From the NCBI RefSeq assembly GCF_000237925.1, contig NC_031500.1, forward strand, positions 2,108,001 through 2,172,000: a DNA stretch of 64,000 nucleotides. The letters run 5' to 3'. The position numbers and the translations under genes are program-made. This document shows, one piece after another, positions 1 to 10,383 of this stretch (position 1 is its first letter; every line of letters begins with the position of its first letter). Under the pieces are notes generated by a model. It ran no database searches. It saw only the letters and a list, made by a program, of their open reading frames with translations, and was not told where the DNA came from. The DNA is from Schistosoma mansoni (lineage: Eukaryota; Platyhelminthes; Trematoda; Strigeidida; Schistosomatidae).

Positions 1-30
1 AACAATACTAAGTGAATTTATAACTAATGA
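1..30 (+). mobile_element. SINE-A (Sm-alpha type) 3' tail fragment
   Basis: The first bases match the end of the SINE-A unit, the stretch reading aacaatactaagtgaatt that follows the ribozyme-distal part in other copies (for example near 44955). It is cut by the window edge. Confidence 0.55.
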
Positions 31-193
31 GGTTCGTTACTCATATCATTATATGTTTGTTTAATAATATCACTGATTTACTGGAGTCTAAAATACGAAA
101 GAAACTGGGTATTAATTAAGTAAGATCAAAGTTAAGAAACTGGTTCAATATAATATTTTAAGTAACTGATTAAGAATACTAAAAACATAGGTT

Positions 194-316
194 GAAAATG
201 ATGAATAGCAACTGGGAAGAACTAGGAAGGATTGTCCAGGACATAGTCCGATGGACAGTGCTATTGGGTGGTCTATGCTCCTCCACGAGGGGTAACAGGC
301 GTAAGTACGTAAGTAA
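194..316 (+). mobile_element. LINE-1 (RTE clade) 3' end
   Basis: A short 5'-truncated LINE tail. It encodes remnants of the ORF C-terminus (asn-trp-x-glu-leu block) and ends ggggtaacaggcgtaag followed by (GTAA)-type repeats, the tail shared by all LINE-1 copies here. Confidence 0.75.
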
Positions 317-344
317 CTAATGATCCCTTTATACTTGATGACCC

Positions 345-597
345 TTTAGTGACCATCTATTTGACTCCATTTGGATCGTTTTTTCTGATTGCTATCAAAT
401 AATTAATGTCGAAATATATATCCTGACTATTCTTACAGATAATCATCAACTTAAATCGAGATTGGTGAATAACGGAATTAAATAAGTCAAATACGAGGAT
501 CAATTTCAAAGACGTATATTTCAACCAATCGTTAATCCAGGCAAACGATCAAAAAAATGAAGTGAAGAAAGTGAAGTGAAATGACACTCAGTGGAGA
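345..597 (+). repeat. Repeat X, 5' part (unclassified)
   Basis: Matches 9680-9930 and 53150-53410, with the marker gtgaayaacggaa...aaataagycaaatacg. Interrupted by the LINE-1 at 598-1150; the remainder follows at 1151-1378. No ORF or termini identify the class. Confidence 0.6.
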
Positions 598-1150
598 AAG
601 CGAGGATCGGAAAAGCAAGAGCAGCATATTTACAACTGAAGAACATATGGAAATCAAAACAATTGTCAACCAACACCAAAATCACAATTTTCAATACAAA
701 TGTCAAGATAGTTTCACTGTATGGAGCGGAAACGTGGAGAACTACGAAAGCCATCATACAGAAGATACAAGTGTTTATTAACAGTTATCTACGCAAAATA
801 TTTCGGATTCGTTGGCCAGACACTATGATCAACAACCTACTGTAGGAGAGAACAAACCAGATTCCGGCGGATGAAGAAATCAGGAAGAAGCACTGGAAGT
901 GGATTGGGCACACATTGAAGAAATCACCCAATTGCGTCATAAGACAAGCCCTCACATGGAATCTTGAAGGCCAAAGGAGAAGAGGAACACCAAAGAACAC
1001 ATTACACCGAGACAGGGATGAGAAGAATGAACAAAAACTGGATAGAACTAGAAAAGAAGGCCCAGGACAGAGTGAGTCGGAGAATGCTGGTCGGCGGCCT
1101 ATACTACATCGGGAGTAACAGGCGGAAAAAGAAAAAGAAGAAGGAGAAGG
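598..1150 (+). mobile_element. LINE-1 (RTE clade) 3' portion, inserted in repeat X
   Basis: Encodes the C-terminal third of the RTE endonuclease/RT protein across more than one frame: a KARAAYLQLKNIW block, then ETWRTTKAIIQKIQVFINSYLRKI-like sequence, RWPDT, and a [12 protein letters not shown] block. The tail is A/G-rich (gcggaaaaagaaaaag) rather than (GTAA)n, so it is a different 3'-end subfamily. Frames are broken and no intact product is expected. Confidence 0.85.
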
Positions 1151-1378
1151 CGAATGAGCCAACTTGATTTAACCAAGAGTAAATCGATATTTATAATCAG
1201 ACAAAGATAAGTTACAGACACGTGACGAATAAGATAGGAAATGCACACACCTATGCTTACATATAACAACAGTCAAAGTTGGCAAGCAAATAATATTAAC
1301 AAGGTTAAAATATAGCTTGAAGTGAATGGATAAGTTGATTAGTTCAGAAGCTAGAATAATCTATTTAAGCTCGATATA
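1151..1378 (+). repeat. Repeat X, 3' part
   Basis: Continues repeat X after the LINE-1 insertion: gcgaatgagcc...acacgtgacgaata...gaagctagaataat. Compare 9940-10150. Confidence 0.6.
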
Positions 1379-1382
1379 GAAC

Positions 1383-1655
1383 TATTTGACGTTGACAGAT
1401 ATAAGTAGTATATAACACTAATCGAAAGTGAAATATCTAGCAGAAGAAAGTTGATAAGATCGAAAGAAAGAGAACAAAAATAGAGAATGATTAGTGTGGA
1501 ATCGAAAGAACACTGAAGTCTGAGACGATGGGTTAACCTTTTTGGAAATGAAGTATATACTGTATGGTTCTCAGATTTCACTAAGGTATTCTGTAATTTT
1601 GTGTTCAAAAATACATTCGATTGTCCCATTTGTGTCCTCGTTCATTACACTATCT
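1383..1655 (+). mobile_element. LTR-Y fossil, partial solo LTR
   Basis: Shares the small palindrome (atataagtagtat) and the 3' end (cattcgattgtccc...ttcattacacta) with copies at 2528, 24231, 28038 and 34935. Read as a decayed solo LTR because the family has TG...CA ends and an associated internal region near 41.3 kb. Confidence 0.55.
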
Positions 1656-1710
1656 TTTCCATTATTGATAGTACAAAGTATTGGATTTATATATAAACAG
1701 AAGAATGAAG

Positions 1711-2060
1711 TGTTATATCGCGAACATAGATTTCTTAGTCGGTTGCTTAACACTTGAGCCCTCGAACGCCAGAACCCTCCCAAGTCACAAATCAGAAGAC
1801 AGAAGACAAGTAGAAGGAATTTTATTCCAAACAGCGTCGATTATGGTACAAAATTGTCAGGTATTTATAGTTTTTAGTAGAAACGACATCATTATTATAG
1901 TTATCCAATCCGCACACAGGGAGTTATCGGCATTGTCCAATGGGGAAGCTACACGTAATGGTTCTAGAGTATTCTTCCAAAAACTGATTGGATGGAATAT
2001 GTTCGGTTCCTTATGAGCTTCTTAGAGCTTCCTCAACTTCACCTGTGGACCATCCTCACA
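1711..2060 (-). mobile_element. LTR-Z fossil, solo LTR
   Basis: Reverse-strand copy of the 352-bp LTR seen cleanly at 53554-53905. It starts TGTGAGGATGGTCC on the minus strand and contains a TATA-like tataaatacc. No internal region is attached. Confidence 0.65.
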
Positions 2061-2139
2061 TATAGAATCAATGACAAACCATGAAAACTAATATTTCGTT
2101 TTGAAGATTATCTTACTTAAATTAAAATCTATTAAGTAC

Positions 2140-2420
2140 TAGTGTGATGTATACTACTTATACTAACAGATAATAAGTAGTATGTATCAGCAATTGAAAA
2201 TGGAATACTTACCATCAGAAGATTGAATTGAAAAGAACAGAAAAGAAATCGAAGAGTCATCATAATAACAACAGAATTAGATGGATAAAAGAGTCTATAA
2301 AGGACAATGCAATCAAGATGTGTAGCTGATTCATTTAATGTATGATCTTTTTATACATTTGCATTAAAAGAATAAATTGGTTTCCACCCTATCTGAGTTT
2401 TCATTCACTGTACAAATATT
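2140..2420 (+). mobile_element. LTR-Y-like fossil fragment
   Basis: Carries tactacttatact...ataataagtagtatg and the downstream gaaaatggaat block of LTR-Y, then diverges. Confidence 0.45.
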
Positions 2421-2527
2421 TGATTACACTCTCTTTTCTTCTATGAACTATGGGTTTTCGTCTATTACATAGGTTACTGTTATATTCTTTTCTATTCCGA
2501 AATTAGTATGGTTTAAGATGTTTTGGT

Positions 2528-2825
2528 GTGGTCTACTTATATTCATATAAGTAGTATATGATGATGGTTAGACATAGGATGTATTTTGGTAGAAGATCGA
2601 TAAGGAAAGAACATGAATGAAGCGCAATTGGTATGAAAATACATGAATAATGAAGTCAGAGAAGATGGACTGATACTTGCAAAAGGAATAGTTAAGATTG
2701 AGACAATTGATTGATGGTGTGCAACTTAACTGTTCACTGTATGATTGTCGGATTTTATTGAGATAGTCTGTAATTTGTGCCTAAATACATTCGATTGTCC
2801 CAAATCGTGTTCTTATTCACTACAA
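2528..2825 (+). mobile_element. LTR-Y fossil, solo LTR
   Basis: Runs from gtgtggtctacttatattc through the palindrome to ...tgttcttattcactaca, so both family ends are visible. About 300 bp. Confidence 0.6.
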
Positions 2826-2829
2826 TGTG

Positions 2830-3375
2830 ACTCCTTTTTTATCTATTCTGATGTCTTAGTTTGAATACAAATCAGATAGATAGTTTCAACTTTGTGCATG
2901 ATAACAGTTACGTAATAGGCCTTCTGTTTACTCTTAAGTCTAATTTAGTCACAAATCCAACTCATATGTTATATATACTAAGTGACTTATAAAGTCAGGA
3001 AATCGAGGCAGCGTTTCATCTCTTTCCTTCTCTGAATATTAAACATAGACTAGTAGATAGATGAATCAAGGTTGTAACATTGATTTGGTAAAGAAAATGA
3101 CGCACTTTTTGAATACTGATATCATGTTATCTAGGTGAAGCTTCGGCAAAACTGACAATCAGTCATTCGTGAATGAATATTAGACATCACGTCACTTTGC
3201 TTAACTTTATGATTAGGTAATAGGGGATCATTAGGAATTAAAGATCTCAGAGGGGATACAAGAAGCATAAAATCTATTACTACTCAATGATCATTCAGTT
3301 CAATATCGTCTTCAGTGATGATCATTATCCTTTGGAAATAACGAACATATAGTACTAATGATTTGATCTACGTTA
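2830..3375. other. No gene recognised
   Basis: AT-rich sequence with no long ORF and no match to the repeat families named here. Confidence 0.5.
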
Positions 3376-3379
3376 GATC

Positions 3380-3685
3380 TGGAAGTATTGGATAATCGTT
3401 TCGTTCTAGTATGATATTCAACAGCAGTGTACATCCACGATTCTGCACCAAATGAATTTCAATTCAAGACCTTTAGCCTCGAACGTGAACGCTTAACCTC
3501 TAGACCACAGAACCGGTATTTAGCGGTATCAATGTCTAACTTCAATTGTTTCATGATCTTGCGCAACCCTTCAACTATTGTCTAAGTTAGATAACTGTCC
3601 CACATCCGACACAGATTGGACTCCACTGTTCATGACTTCTTAGTAGAACTGCACCAAACTTGCCTTGAAACTAGTCATAAGAGAA
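3380..3685 (-). mobile_element. SINE-B, degenerate full-length copy
   Basis: Minus-strand SINE-B: decayed ribozyme (about 3390-3440), tRNA-like head with cttaacctctagaccac (A box) near 3491, and the distal arm gattggactccactg...ctagtcata. Confidence 0.65.
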
Positions 3686-4028
3686 CACATGAAAATCATC
3701 AGAATAGGGAATTGTGGAGTTTGCAATAATTTAATAATTGCATTCATTAGCTGATCCTAATTAACTATTTAACTTCTATTGAATAAAGATTACTCATTAG
3801 ATCGGTAAATGATCACAATTGTAATCTAAGGGTCGTTGTAAATTACCTTGAAATCAACAAATAGGTCTACAATTTCTTTCCCTATGTTCTGTTCATTATA
3901 TTCAAATGACAACAACCTTCAAATTAACTAATTAAGTGTTATACATATCAATGAATAAGGCATAACTTCCATGATCCAATATCATATATTAAGTACTTGA
4001 AAAGCACAAAACAAAAGGAAATTCTCAT

Positions 4029-4145
4029 AGTTGAAAGCGTCAGGTAATTCAAGCTAGACCATCAAGGAAAACCTGGAAGTACTGTATGGCCGTTTCGTCT
4101 TATTGTGGGACTTCTCAGCAATGCGTATCCAAGAACTCGCTTCAA
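4029..4145 (-). mobile_element. SINE-B ribozyme arm
   Basis: Contains the 3' arm and hammerhead region (4074-4129). The core reads CUGAGAA instead of CUGANGA, so self-cleavage is not expected. Confidence 0.65.
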
Positions 4146-4363
4146 AAGATTAGAAATTAACATTTTGTTACTACTCATTATTATATTTAAGTAGTATAAT
4201 AATAAAAAGTAATGAATTTATTGAAATTACAATCACTTCATTCATTTTAATAACAGGAAAAGTATATGATACATTATAATAACAACCTTTTTGATAAATT
4301 TTATTAAAACATATAAACTACTTTTAAGAATAATAAGTAGTTTTGTTTTTGTTATTGTTATCA

Positions 4364-4774
4364 TTAAGATTTATACATAAATATGAATAGATTCAATGTA
4401 ATCACAATACAACTACTCATTAAGAATTCATTTTTCATATATTTATTTGCTGAATTTGGAGTTGCCCTTATTCTTCTACTTAATTCATCTAATATAAGTT
4501 GTAATTGATGAAGTTCTTGGCCTAATTCTTCTTTAATTTCAATAGATGTTTCATTCAAGAATTCGTATTCCGGAAATCCATCAGGATCCGAGTTTCTATG
4601 GAATGCTTCTTGGGAATGCTTGACATTATTAGATGAATCAAGAGAGCTATTATAATGATCATAATCTTCATCGGTAATGATACTGTTGCTGTTCTCTTCA
4701 GAATTTACCAATTTTAAAGAGAATAAATCTAAACTAATATAAATAATGAATAGTTTCCAAACGATCCAATTCAT
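4364..4774 (-). CDS. Putative small secreted or membrane-anchored protein
   Basis: The ORF is open to 4912 (182 aa), but I prefer the methionine at 4774 (136 aa). From there it begins MNWIVWKLFIIYISLDLF, a signal-peptide-like stretch, and the longer form would start beside a poly-T tract. The mature part is acidic and Ser/Asn-rich with several N-x-S/T sites, then an amphipathic leucine-rich segment (EELGQELHQLQLILDEL). It ends in a hydrophobic stretch (CIVITLNLFIFMY) that could be a GPI signal or membrane anchor. No known domain recognised. The start resembles the ORF at 8684-8989 (shared WKLF plus hydrophobic core), which may be a relative. Introns and expression cannot be judged here. Confidence 0.45.
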   Translation of the reverse strand: MNWIVWKLFIIYISLDLFSLKLVNSEENSNSIITDEDYDHYNSSLDSSNNVKHSQEAFHRNSDPDGFPEYEFLNETSIEIKEELGQELHQLQLILDELSRRIRATPNSANKYMKNEFLMSSCIVITLNLFIFMYKS

Positions 4775-4914
4775 TGTTTGAATCATTATGATTTCAGTAG
4801 AAAAATCAGTAGTTGAAATGAATAAAACAAAAAGGAACACTAATATCCGTTCATGTTTATATACCCTAATGGTTACATGTTTTTTTTTCATTCGTTCATG
4901 AAAGGAAAACATGT

Positions 4915-4955
4915 TTTTCTTTTTTTTCTTTTTTCTCTTTTTTTTCTTTTTTTTG
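4915..4955. repeat. T-rich low-complexity tract
   Basis: A run of (T)n(C) directly upstream of the longest reading of the minus-strand ORF. Confidence 0.8.
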
Positions 4956-5023
4956 GCTCAGTAACATCATGAATATTTCTTATAAATGTGATGAATTTTT
5001 TTGTTTTTACTTTCTTGTCATAA

Positions 5024-5200
5024 GTTTAAAAAAACACATAAATATTGATACAAAGGGGCGCCAGATACAGATATGCGTCACACAAATCTGATTTGATTTG
5101 TATGAGGGCCGTGTGACTGTCCGGGTGCTCAAACTGAAGCAGATGGTTTACTTAGGGGGCCACATCCGGAGCCTTTGACCTAAAGATCTGATCCACAAAG
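5024..5200 (-). mobile_element. SINE-N, 3' segment
   Basis: Matches the end of the tRNA-Asn-headed SINE at 42012-42595 in reverse (aacacataaatattg...ggcgcc...gatccacaaag). Split from its other half by a LINE-2 insertion. Confidence 0.75.
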
Positions 5201-5732
5201 TCGTCGTCGTCAGCTACAACGTAGGACCAGGCACACATATGCATCGGTCCAAGTTGCCATACCCCGTTAGCACAACAAGATGAACACGCAATTCATAGAG
5301 ATAGGTAATTTAGTTGTGGTAGTATATAAAAGATAGGTTGTATATAACGATATAGTACAGGAAGGAAAAAAGTTATGAGGCAATTTTAATCTCAAGGTTT
5401 AAGGGAAGATAAAGAGTGTATACACCTACGCCATTGTCATTGATTCTGAGCCATGTAACCTAGAGTCTCCAACCATTGGTGACGATTGTCACGCAGACCT
5501 CAACCAGGTAGTCTGCATCTAGCAACATGGCTCAGACTAGAAGTTAGTAACTTCAAGCACTGATGCCACATTTTGGTTTGGCCGCCCCTAACTCTCTCCC
5601 AACCATCCCCTACACTAGTCAGCATAGCGCGTCGTCGTAATCGGTGTTCAGGCATACGTAAAACGTGGCCTAATCATCTCAGTCAATGAAGATTCATGAC
5701 CTCATCAACTGATTTACCATCATTTCCTAATA
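5201..5732 (-). mobile_element. LINE-2 (second non-LTR family) 3' end, inserted in SINE-N
   Basis: Read on the minus strand it encodes fragments of a non-LTR retrotransposon C-terminus (for example RRRAMLTSVGDGWERVRG, WHQCLK, then LPGWGLRD-like sequence) and ends in a (GAC)n-type tail. It is bounded by a 13-bp direct repeat, ctgatccacaaag, at 5188-5200 and 5733-5745. Truncated at its 5' end. Confidence 0.75.
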
Positions 5733-6068
5733 CTGATCCACAAAGTAGTGGAGCACCGTAAGGAGATGCAGTCCCATAGTAGCCGGTGACCAACAATTGA
5801 TTCATACACCATTTGTCCTCTCAGGATACTAGAGCCCATGTACACCATTTGGTTTGGAATCATGGTTTTCCAACTCCCCTAGGTGGATTCGCAGTGTCCA
5901 CCAACCATGCTAAAGCGCTGGACATTCCCTTATCGTTTTCGTAAATAACACCCGTGGTGCGAGAAGGCAGTGAGTAGGACTTCCCTGTCGGAGGCTTTGT
6001 GAGGGCATTTCGAGAGGGAGAGAGTACTCTTCCCACTCTCGGCCGTATCAGGGCATTCGAAGGCATTG
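5733..6068 (-). mobile_element. SINE-N, 5' segment
   Basis: Continues the element at 5024-5200: gtggagcaccgtaaggagatg...ccgtatcagggcattcg. The tRNA-Asn-like head is missing. Confidence 0.75.
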
Positions 6069-6249
6069 AAAAGTTAACATATATGTGACATGAATAGATA
6101 AAATAAATGATAGATTTATTATCAATGTTAATAGGATGATTGTTACATAATATATTAAGTAATTGAATTGATGTGAAGTTTTATAGTAGAATGAAAGAGT
6201 TGTCGAATGCTTAGAGGATTTTCATGATGATCTAGTTTTAGTCGATTGA

Positions 6250-6362
6250 TGAATTTAACTGTGAGGTAGTTACTGACGCTGGCGAAATTTCATGGACTGG
6301 TTGAAATTAGACAATAACACCATTCGATGCCAGCTCAGTGTTACAAAAGTTAAGCGTCAAAC
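6250..6362 (+). mobile_element. SINE-B fragment
   Basis: Contains gaggtagttactgac...catggactggttgaaattagacaataacacc...gccagctcag, the segment just upstream of the tRNA-like head. Confidence 0.5.
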
Positions 6363-6377
6363 AGAATGGTTAGTACA

Positions 6378-6985
6378 AACTATAAACAGTAGGATAGATC
6401 TGATTATGAGGCAACATCCTTGACAAACAAGGAGGATCTCATACAGATGTAAAGACGAGGACTGGCTTAACAACAACAGCATTACTACAACATAAGAACT
6501 CATGAGACTCAAAACAACTCTCAACCAATATCAAAGTCACAATCTTCAATACGAACGTCAAGATAGTTCTACTGTATGGAAGTGAATCTTGGAAAACTAC
6601 CACAATCATCATCAAACATGTTCAACTATTTATAAACAATTGTCTACAAAAGATACTCAATGTCCATTGACCGAATACCATCAGTAACAACCTACTGTTG
6701 GAGGGAAAAAATCGGCTTCTATTTGAAGAGGAGACTAGAAAAAGATACTGGAGGTGGAATAGGACACACGTTGGGAAAATCATTAAACTGGATCACAAGG
6801 TAAGCGTTAACTTGGAATCTGGAAGGGAAAAGATAAAGAAGATCAAAGAACACATTGCATCGGAAGTTGTAGGCAGAAATGAAGACGATGAATACAAACT
6901 GGAAAGGATTGATCAAGATACATTTGGATGGATAATGTTGGTGGCAGCTTATGCTACTGATCAAGGGGTAACAGGTTGAAGAGAT
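6378..6985 (+). mobile_element. LINE-1 (RTE clade) 3' portion, degenerate
   Basis: Nucleotide match to the ORF C-terminal third (arcs equivalent to LINE-1 at 36000-36590): ctcaaaacaactctcaaccaa..., gaatcttggaaaactacc, ...gatcaaggggtaacagg. Frames heavily broken. Confidence 0.75.
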
Positions 6986-7161
6986 GACAAAAATTATTAA
7001 AATAGATGATTCCATTAATAAATGTATTAAATAAGACAATGAACCAGGGTTAATTAAAGACTAAGTAAATCTCAATATGTATAATTTAGTTAAATAGTGA
7101 ATCCAATACGAAAATACTCAATGTCAGTTGTGTGTTAACCACTTATTGATCTAATCAACAA

Positions 7162-7400
7162 TTACTTACTTACTTATGCTTATTACTCTTCATCAAGGAG
7201 CATAGGCCGCCCACCAGTATCCTCCAACCCACTCTGTCCTGGGCCTTCCTTTCTACATCTATCAAATAATTATTCATTCTTCTCATGTCTGTCTCCATTA
7301 CTCGGTGTAATGTGTTCTTTGATCTTCCTCTTCTCCTTTAACTTTGAGGATTCCGTGTGGGGGCTTGCCTTGTGATGCAGTTGGGTGCTTTCTTCGTTGA
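7162..7400 (-). mobile_element. LINE-1 (RTE clade) 3' end
   Basis: Starts with (TTAC)n on the plus strand, then the reverse of the ORF end (ctccaacccactctgtcctgg). Short 5'-truncated copy. Confidence 0.8.
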
Positions 7401-7499
7401 ATAATTAATTATAATAATCATGTATAAAAATAATATAACAGGTTAAATTCAATTAGTATTGTTTGTTTGAATCTTCTCATTGATGTTTAGGACTGTAAT

Positions 7500-7620
7500 T
7501 GATCAGTCACTTATTGGCTATATGTGCATACTGTGCGTATTGCCTCAATATAGCCTTAATTCACAAGCATGGTAAGCAAAGATAGATAGTGGCTAGCAGT
7601 GGACTCGTCACCTATACATT
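7500..7620 (-). mobile_element. SINE-A fragment
   Basis: Contains gatcagtcacttattggc...tgtgcata, attgcctcaatatagccttaattcacaagcat and aagcaaagatagatagtggctagcagtgga, the ribozyme-distal part of SINE-A, up to where the ribozyme would begin. Confidence 0.65.
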
Positions 7621-7716
7621 CAAATACTTCATTCATGAATCTTCCACTAATTTTTCCGTCATTGTTATTACTACTACTACCTTATTTTTACATTCGTGTT
7701 CTTTTCAATTCGATCA

Positions 7717-8205
7717 TGTTATATTCCGAAGACAATTATGAATGGTAACATCTGGGATCCATTTATGAACCAATACTATGCGTATATTTTCTATTGTTTA
7801 ATTGTTAAACACCTAAACTATTCATATTCATGTCCCTCTTATTATAAGCTTTATTTTGATCTATAGACTATTATTATACGATTTACCATTCTTGAGTTAT
7901 CCCTAGTTCATTAATTACTGTTCCCCCTATTCACAGCCACATTTGGCTAAATCTTGTCCAAAGGTTATTTTCTATTTTATGGTACGATGTGGTCTGTTTG
8001 ATTGGTTTATAAATCCAGTATGTTTGTGTGTTATTGGTGTTCTGGACTTAACTGGCTGAGCTAGGCAGATAGCAGAACTTATAAGTACTCAAGACTGCTT
8101 GTACAGTTTCCGTGTATCACTGGTCCGATCTATAAATCGCTGCTCTCTGATAGGCGGTCTTCTCACTCATATAATAAATAGGGCACGCACGCACACAATA
8201 TAACA
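7717..8205 (+). mobile_element. LTR-K fossil, solo LTR of the Gypsy family at 57 kb
   Basis: Starts TGTTATATTCCG and ends ATATAACA. Its middle (cccctattcacagccacat...gatgtggtctgtttg...gttctggacttaa) matches the LTR at 57099-57549 and the minus-strand copy at 50144-50709. No internal region attached. Confidence 0.7.
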
Positions 8206-8214
8206 CATACTAGA

Positions 8215-8345
8215 ACAAAACAGCCGTTCAGTTCTTCCAGGCTGTCAATAGTAGTCTAACATTGATCGATTCATATTCCTAATCAAAATATCAACAGTCT
8301 CCTCAATCACATACTGATAAGAATATCTTAAACGCTATTGGTCCA
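8215..8345 (+). mobile_element. SINE-B 3' fragment
   Basis: Contains agccgttcagttcttccagg...agtctaacattgatcgattc...cagtctcctcaatcacatactgat, the 3' arm after the ribozyme cleavage site. Confidence 0.5.
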
Positions 8346-8683
8346 TTGTTTCTTTGTGTGTACTATTTATTAATGATGCTCAAGGACAATTTGCTGCTGT
8401 ATATATACGCTTGACTTTTTCCCTTATTTGATTGCTGTGCTTCTGGCTGCTACGGAATATAACTTTCCCGCTTCCAACTTGGACTTCTTACTCTAGTTAG
8501 CTGGGTCTGGGTCTCGTCAGAATAGCTAGCTTATCGGTCCCTGGTCACAAGTCTTTGTTCCGTTCGCTACTAGTAAATTCGTAACGCTTCAGATATAACA
8601 GAAACAAACAACTTTCTTTTAAAAAAAACAAACCCATTTACTCTAAAAAGAAGTCTGTTACATTTCATTTGAAAGTTATTATA

Positions 8684-8989
8684 CTAATTATAGCTGCTGG
8701 TCGGTGGCCTATGCTCCATTGGGAGTAACAGGCGTAAGTAAGTAAGTAAGTAAGTAATATATATACTACCTAAAAATCCAATAGTAGTATACTTATATGC
8801 AGAATTCATTGAATCATTAGATAGTTTCATATTGAATTTAGTTTCATTATAAGGTGTCATTGTATGATTATGTAATTGATTGGATTCAGTTATACTAATA
8901 TCTTCGGTACTACTGTTCGTTTGAGCATTTATAATAAATGAAATGAAGAAATGAAAATAGATGAGGATCATAAATAATTTCCAAATCAT
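8684..8989 (-). CDS. Putative secreted protein ORF ending inside a LINE tail
   Basis: 101 codons. It starts MIWKLFMILIYFHFFISFII, a strong signal-peptide-like N-terminus, followed by a Ser/Thr/Asn-rich region with several N-x-S/T sites. The last 14 or so residues ([10 protein letters not shown]...) are translated from the 3' end of a LINE-1 copy at 8695-8757. The original C-terminus is therefore lost or replaced. The N-terminus resembles the ORF at 4364-4774. This could be a truncated relative or pseudogene; no function can be assigned. Confidence 0.35.
   Translation of the reverse strand: MIWKLFMILIYFHFFISFIINAQTNSSTEDISITESNQLHNHTMTPYNETKFNMKLSNDSMNSAYKYTTIGFLGSIYITYLLTYLRLLLPMEHRPPTSSYN
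8695..8757 (+). mobile_element. LINE-1 3' tip
   Basis: Sixty-odd bases: gctggtcggtggcctatgctcc...gggagtaacaggcgtaag plus five GTAA units. It overlaps the end of the minus-strand ORF at 8684-8989. Confidence 0.8.
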
Positions 8990-9029
8990 TGAAAGATTTC
9001 AAAAAAGAACCTTTGATCAAATATGACAA

Positions 9030-9137
9030 TGGAAGATGTTCAGATCGTTTCTTTTTATGATGTCGTTTAGAAGAATGATGAAAGCTCCACGACCAAACCA
9101 CCCAGCTCAGAGAACAAAACTCTATCAAAAGTTGAAT
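9030..9137 (+). mobile_element. Penelope-like element terminal fragment (tentative)
   Basis: Contains gatgtcgtttagaagaatgatgaaagctcc...gctcagagaacaaaactc. The same block, reversed, lies next to the GIY-YIG ORF at 43.4 kb, so it probably belongs to that element's end. Confidence 0.4.
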
Positions 9138-9149
9138 TTGTTTTATCGA

Positions 9150-9436
9150 TTGAAAAATAGTGGAATCCAGGGTGCGTGCTTCGTCCTATTTGGGACTGGT
9201 CAGTTGTATGTACCTGCATCTTAGAGTTGATGTTCATTCTGGGACTCGTACCCAGTAACGTTCGCTTCAAACGCCATCAAGTTATCTACTGAACTACTGA
9301 GTCGTGATAGCCATTTGCTTGTGCAATAAGGTGAAGTTTAAATTCACTTAGTATTACTTGTTTGAATCTTCCCATTCATGTTTAGGACTTCAACTGCTCA
9401 GTCTCTTATTGGCATATATGCATGCTGCGCGTTTCT
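9150..9436 (-). mobile_element. SINE-A, degenerate
   Basis: Minus-strand copy with hammerhead region at 9159-9222 (core altered to CUGACCA and GAAG, so inactive). The tRNA-like head includes gggactcgtacccag (B box, reversed). The tail runs up to gcatatatgcatgctgcgcg and then joins SINE-B sequence. Confidence 0.7.
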
Positions 9437-9650
9437 CTCACGAACGCTTAACCTTTAGATCACTGAGCTGGAATTCAATAGTGTATATGTCTAAGTTTAA
9501 TCGATTCTTAATATTACAGGACCATCTTTCATTGTCTCACACCAAACATGGTTCAGCTCCATCGGTCACGGATTCTCACTGGAAGTTTAGGAGTTTCATC
9601 TTGAAGCATGTCATTAGTGAGTATATAATTATTGTGAGTATAGGAGTTTT
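9437..9650 (-). mobile_element. SINE-B fragment fused to SINE-A
   Basis: Begins at cgaacgcttaacctttagatcactgagc (A box, reversed) and runs through the distal arm to tataggagttttgtgg. The ribozyme half is absent; SINE-A abuts it directly. Confidence 0.6.
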
Positions 9651-9679
9651 GTGGTGATTATTAACCACACATCGTAAAT

Positions 9680-10150
9680 TCCATCCTCGTTTAGTGGCCA
9701 TATATCTCACTTCAGTCAAACCATATGCTGATTGTCATCGAAAAATACATTCCAGTTACCCTCGTATATGATTATCGACTTGATTGACACTAGTGAACAA
9801 CGGAATAAAATAAGCCAAATACGAAAATGAATTCGAATACGTATATTTCATACACTAATTGATCTGGACAGGCAATCAGATAAATGAAAAGGAAAAGGCG
9901 AAGTGAAACGCAACGAAGTGATTCGCAGTGAAGAAGGCGAATGGGCTTACTCGTTTCGATCAACCATGACTCAATATTTGTGTTCCGACATGAATAAGCT
10001 ACAGACACGTAATGAATAGGACAAGTGATTGACAAACATACAATCATATAAGCGAATAACCGACAGGATCAAAAGGTGGCTTGAGAAGAATGAATAAATT
10101 GGTCTTTTCAGAGGCTAGAATAAACTATGTCTGAACTTGAGTTATTGCTT
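9680..10150 (+). repeat. Repeat X, long copy
   Basis: The most continuous copy of X: tttagtggccatatatc...tagtgaacaacggaataaaataag...aataaattggtcttttcagaggctagaataaac. No ORF or terminal repeats seen. Confidence 0.6.
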
Positions 10151-10383
10151 GACATCTAGTGGAATCTCACAAAGATAACCATCTCAGTTAAAACTAAACA
10201 TTCGCCTTGCTAAAGATCATTATCTAGTATGAAACTTAGGTTATACAAGGTATCCTAACGATTACATCCAATTAGCTAATTTCTGTAGGACAGCAATTAG
10301 ACATTATCATTGTTGACCATTCACGTTGAAGATTATAGTTTACGGTTGTTTTCGATTGTAGATGAAATTGTAGTACGTATCAC

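Noticed and set aside
5860-6066. 68-aa and similar ORFs in SINE-N copies (also 25035-25553, 55165-55467)
   Set aside because: They recur in each SINE-N copy with no codon conservation and are not genes.
9036-9270. Overlapping 62-72 aa ORFs on both strands
   Set aside because: They fall across the junction of a Penelope-like end and SINE-A and show no domain.
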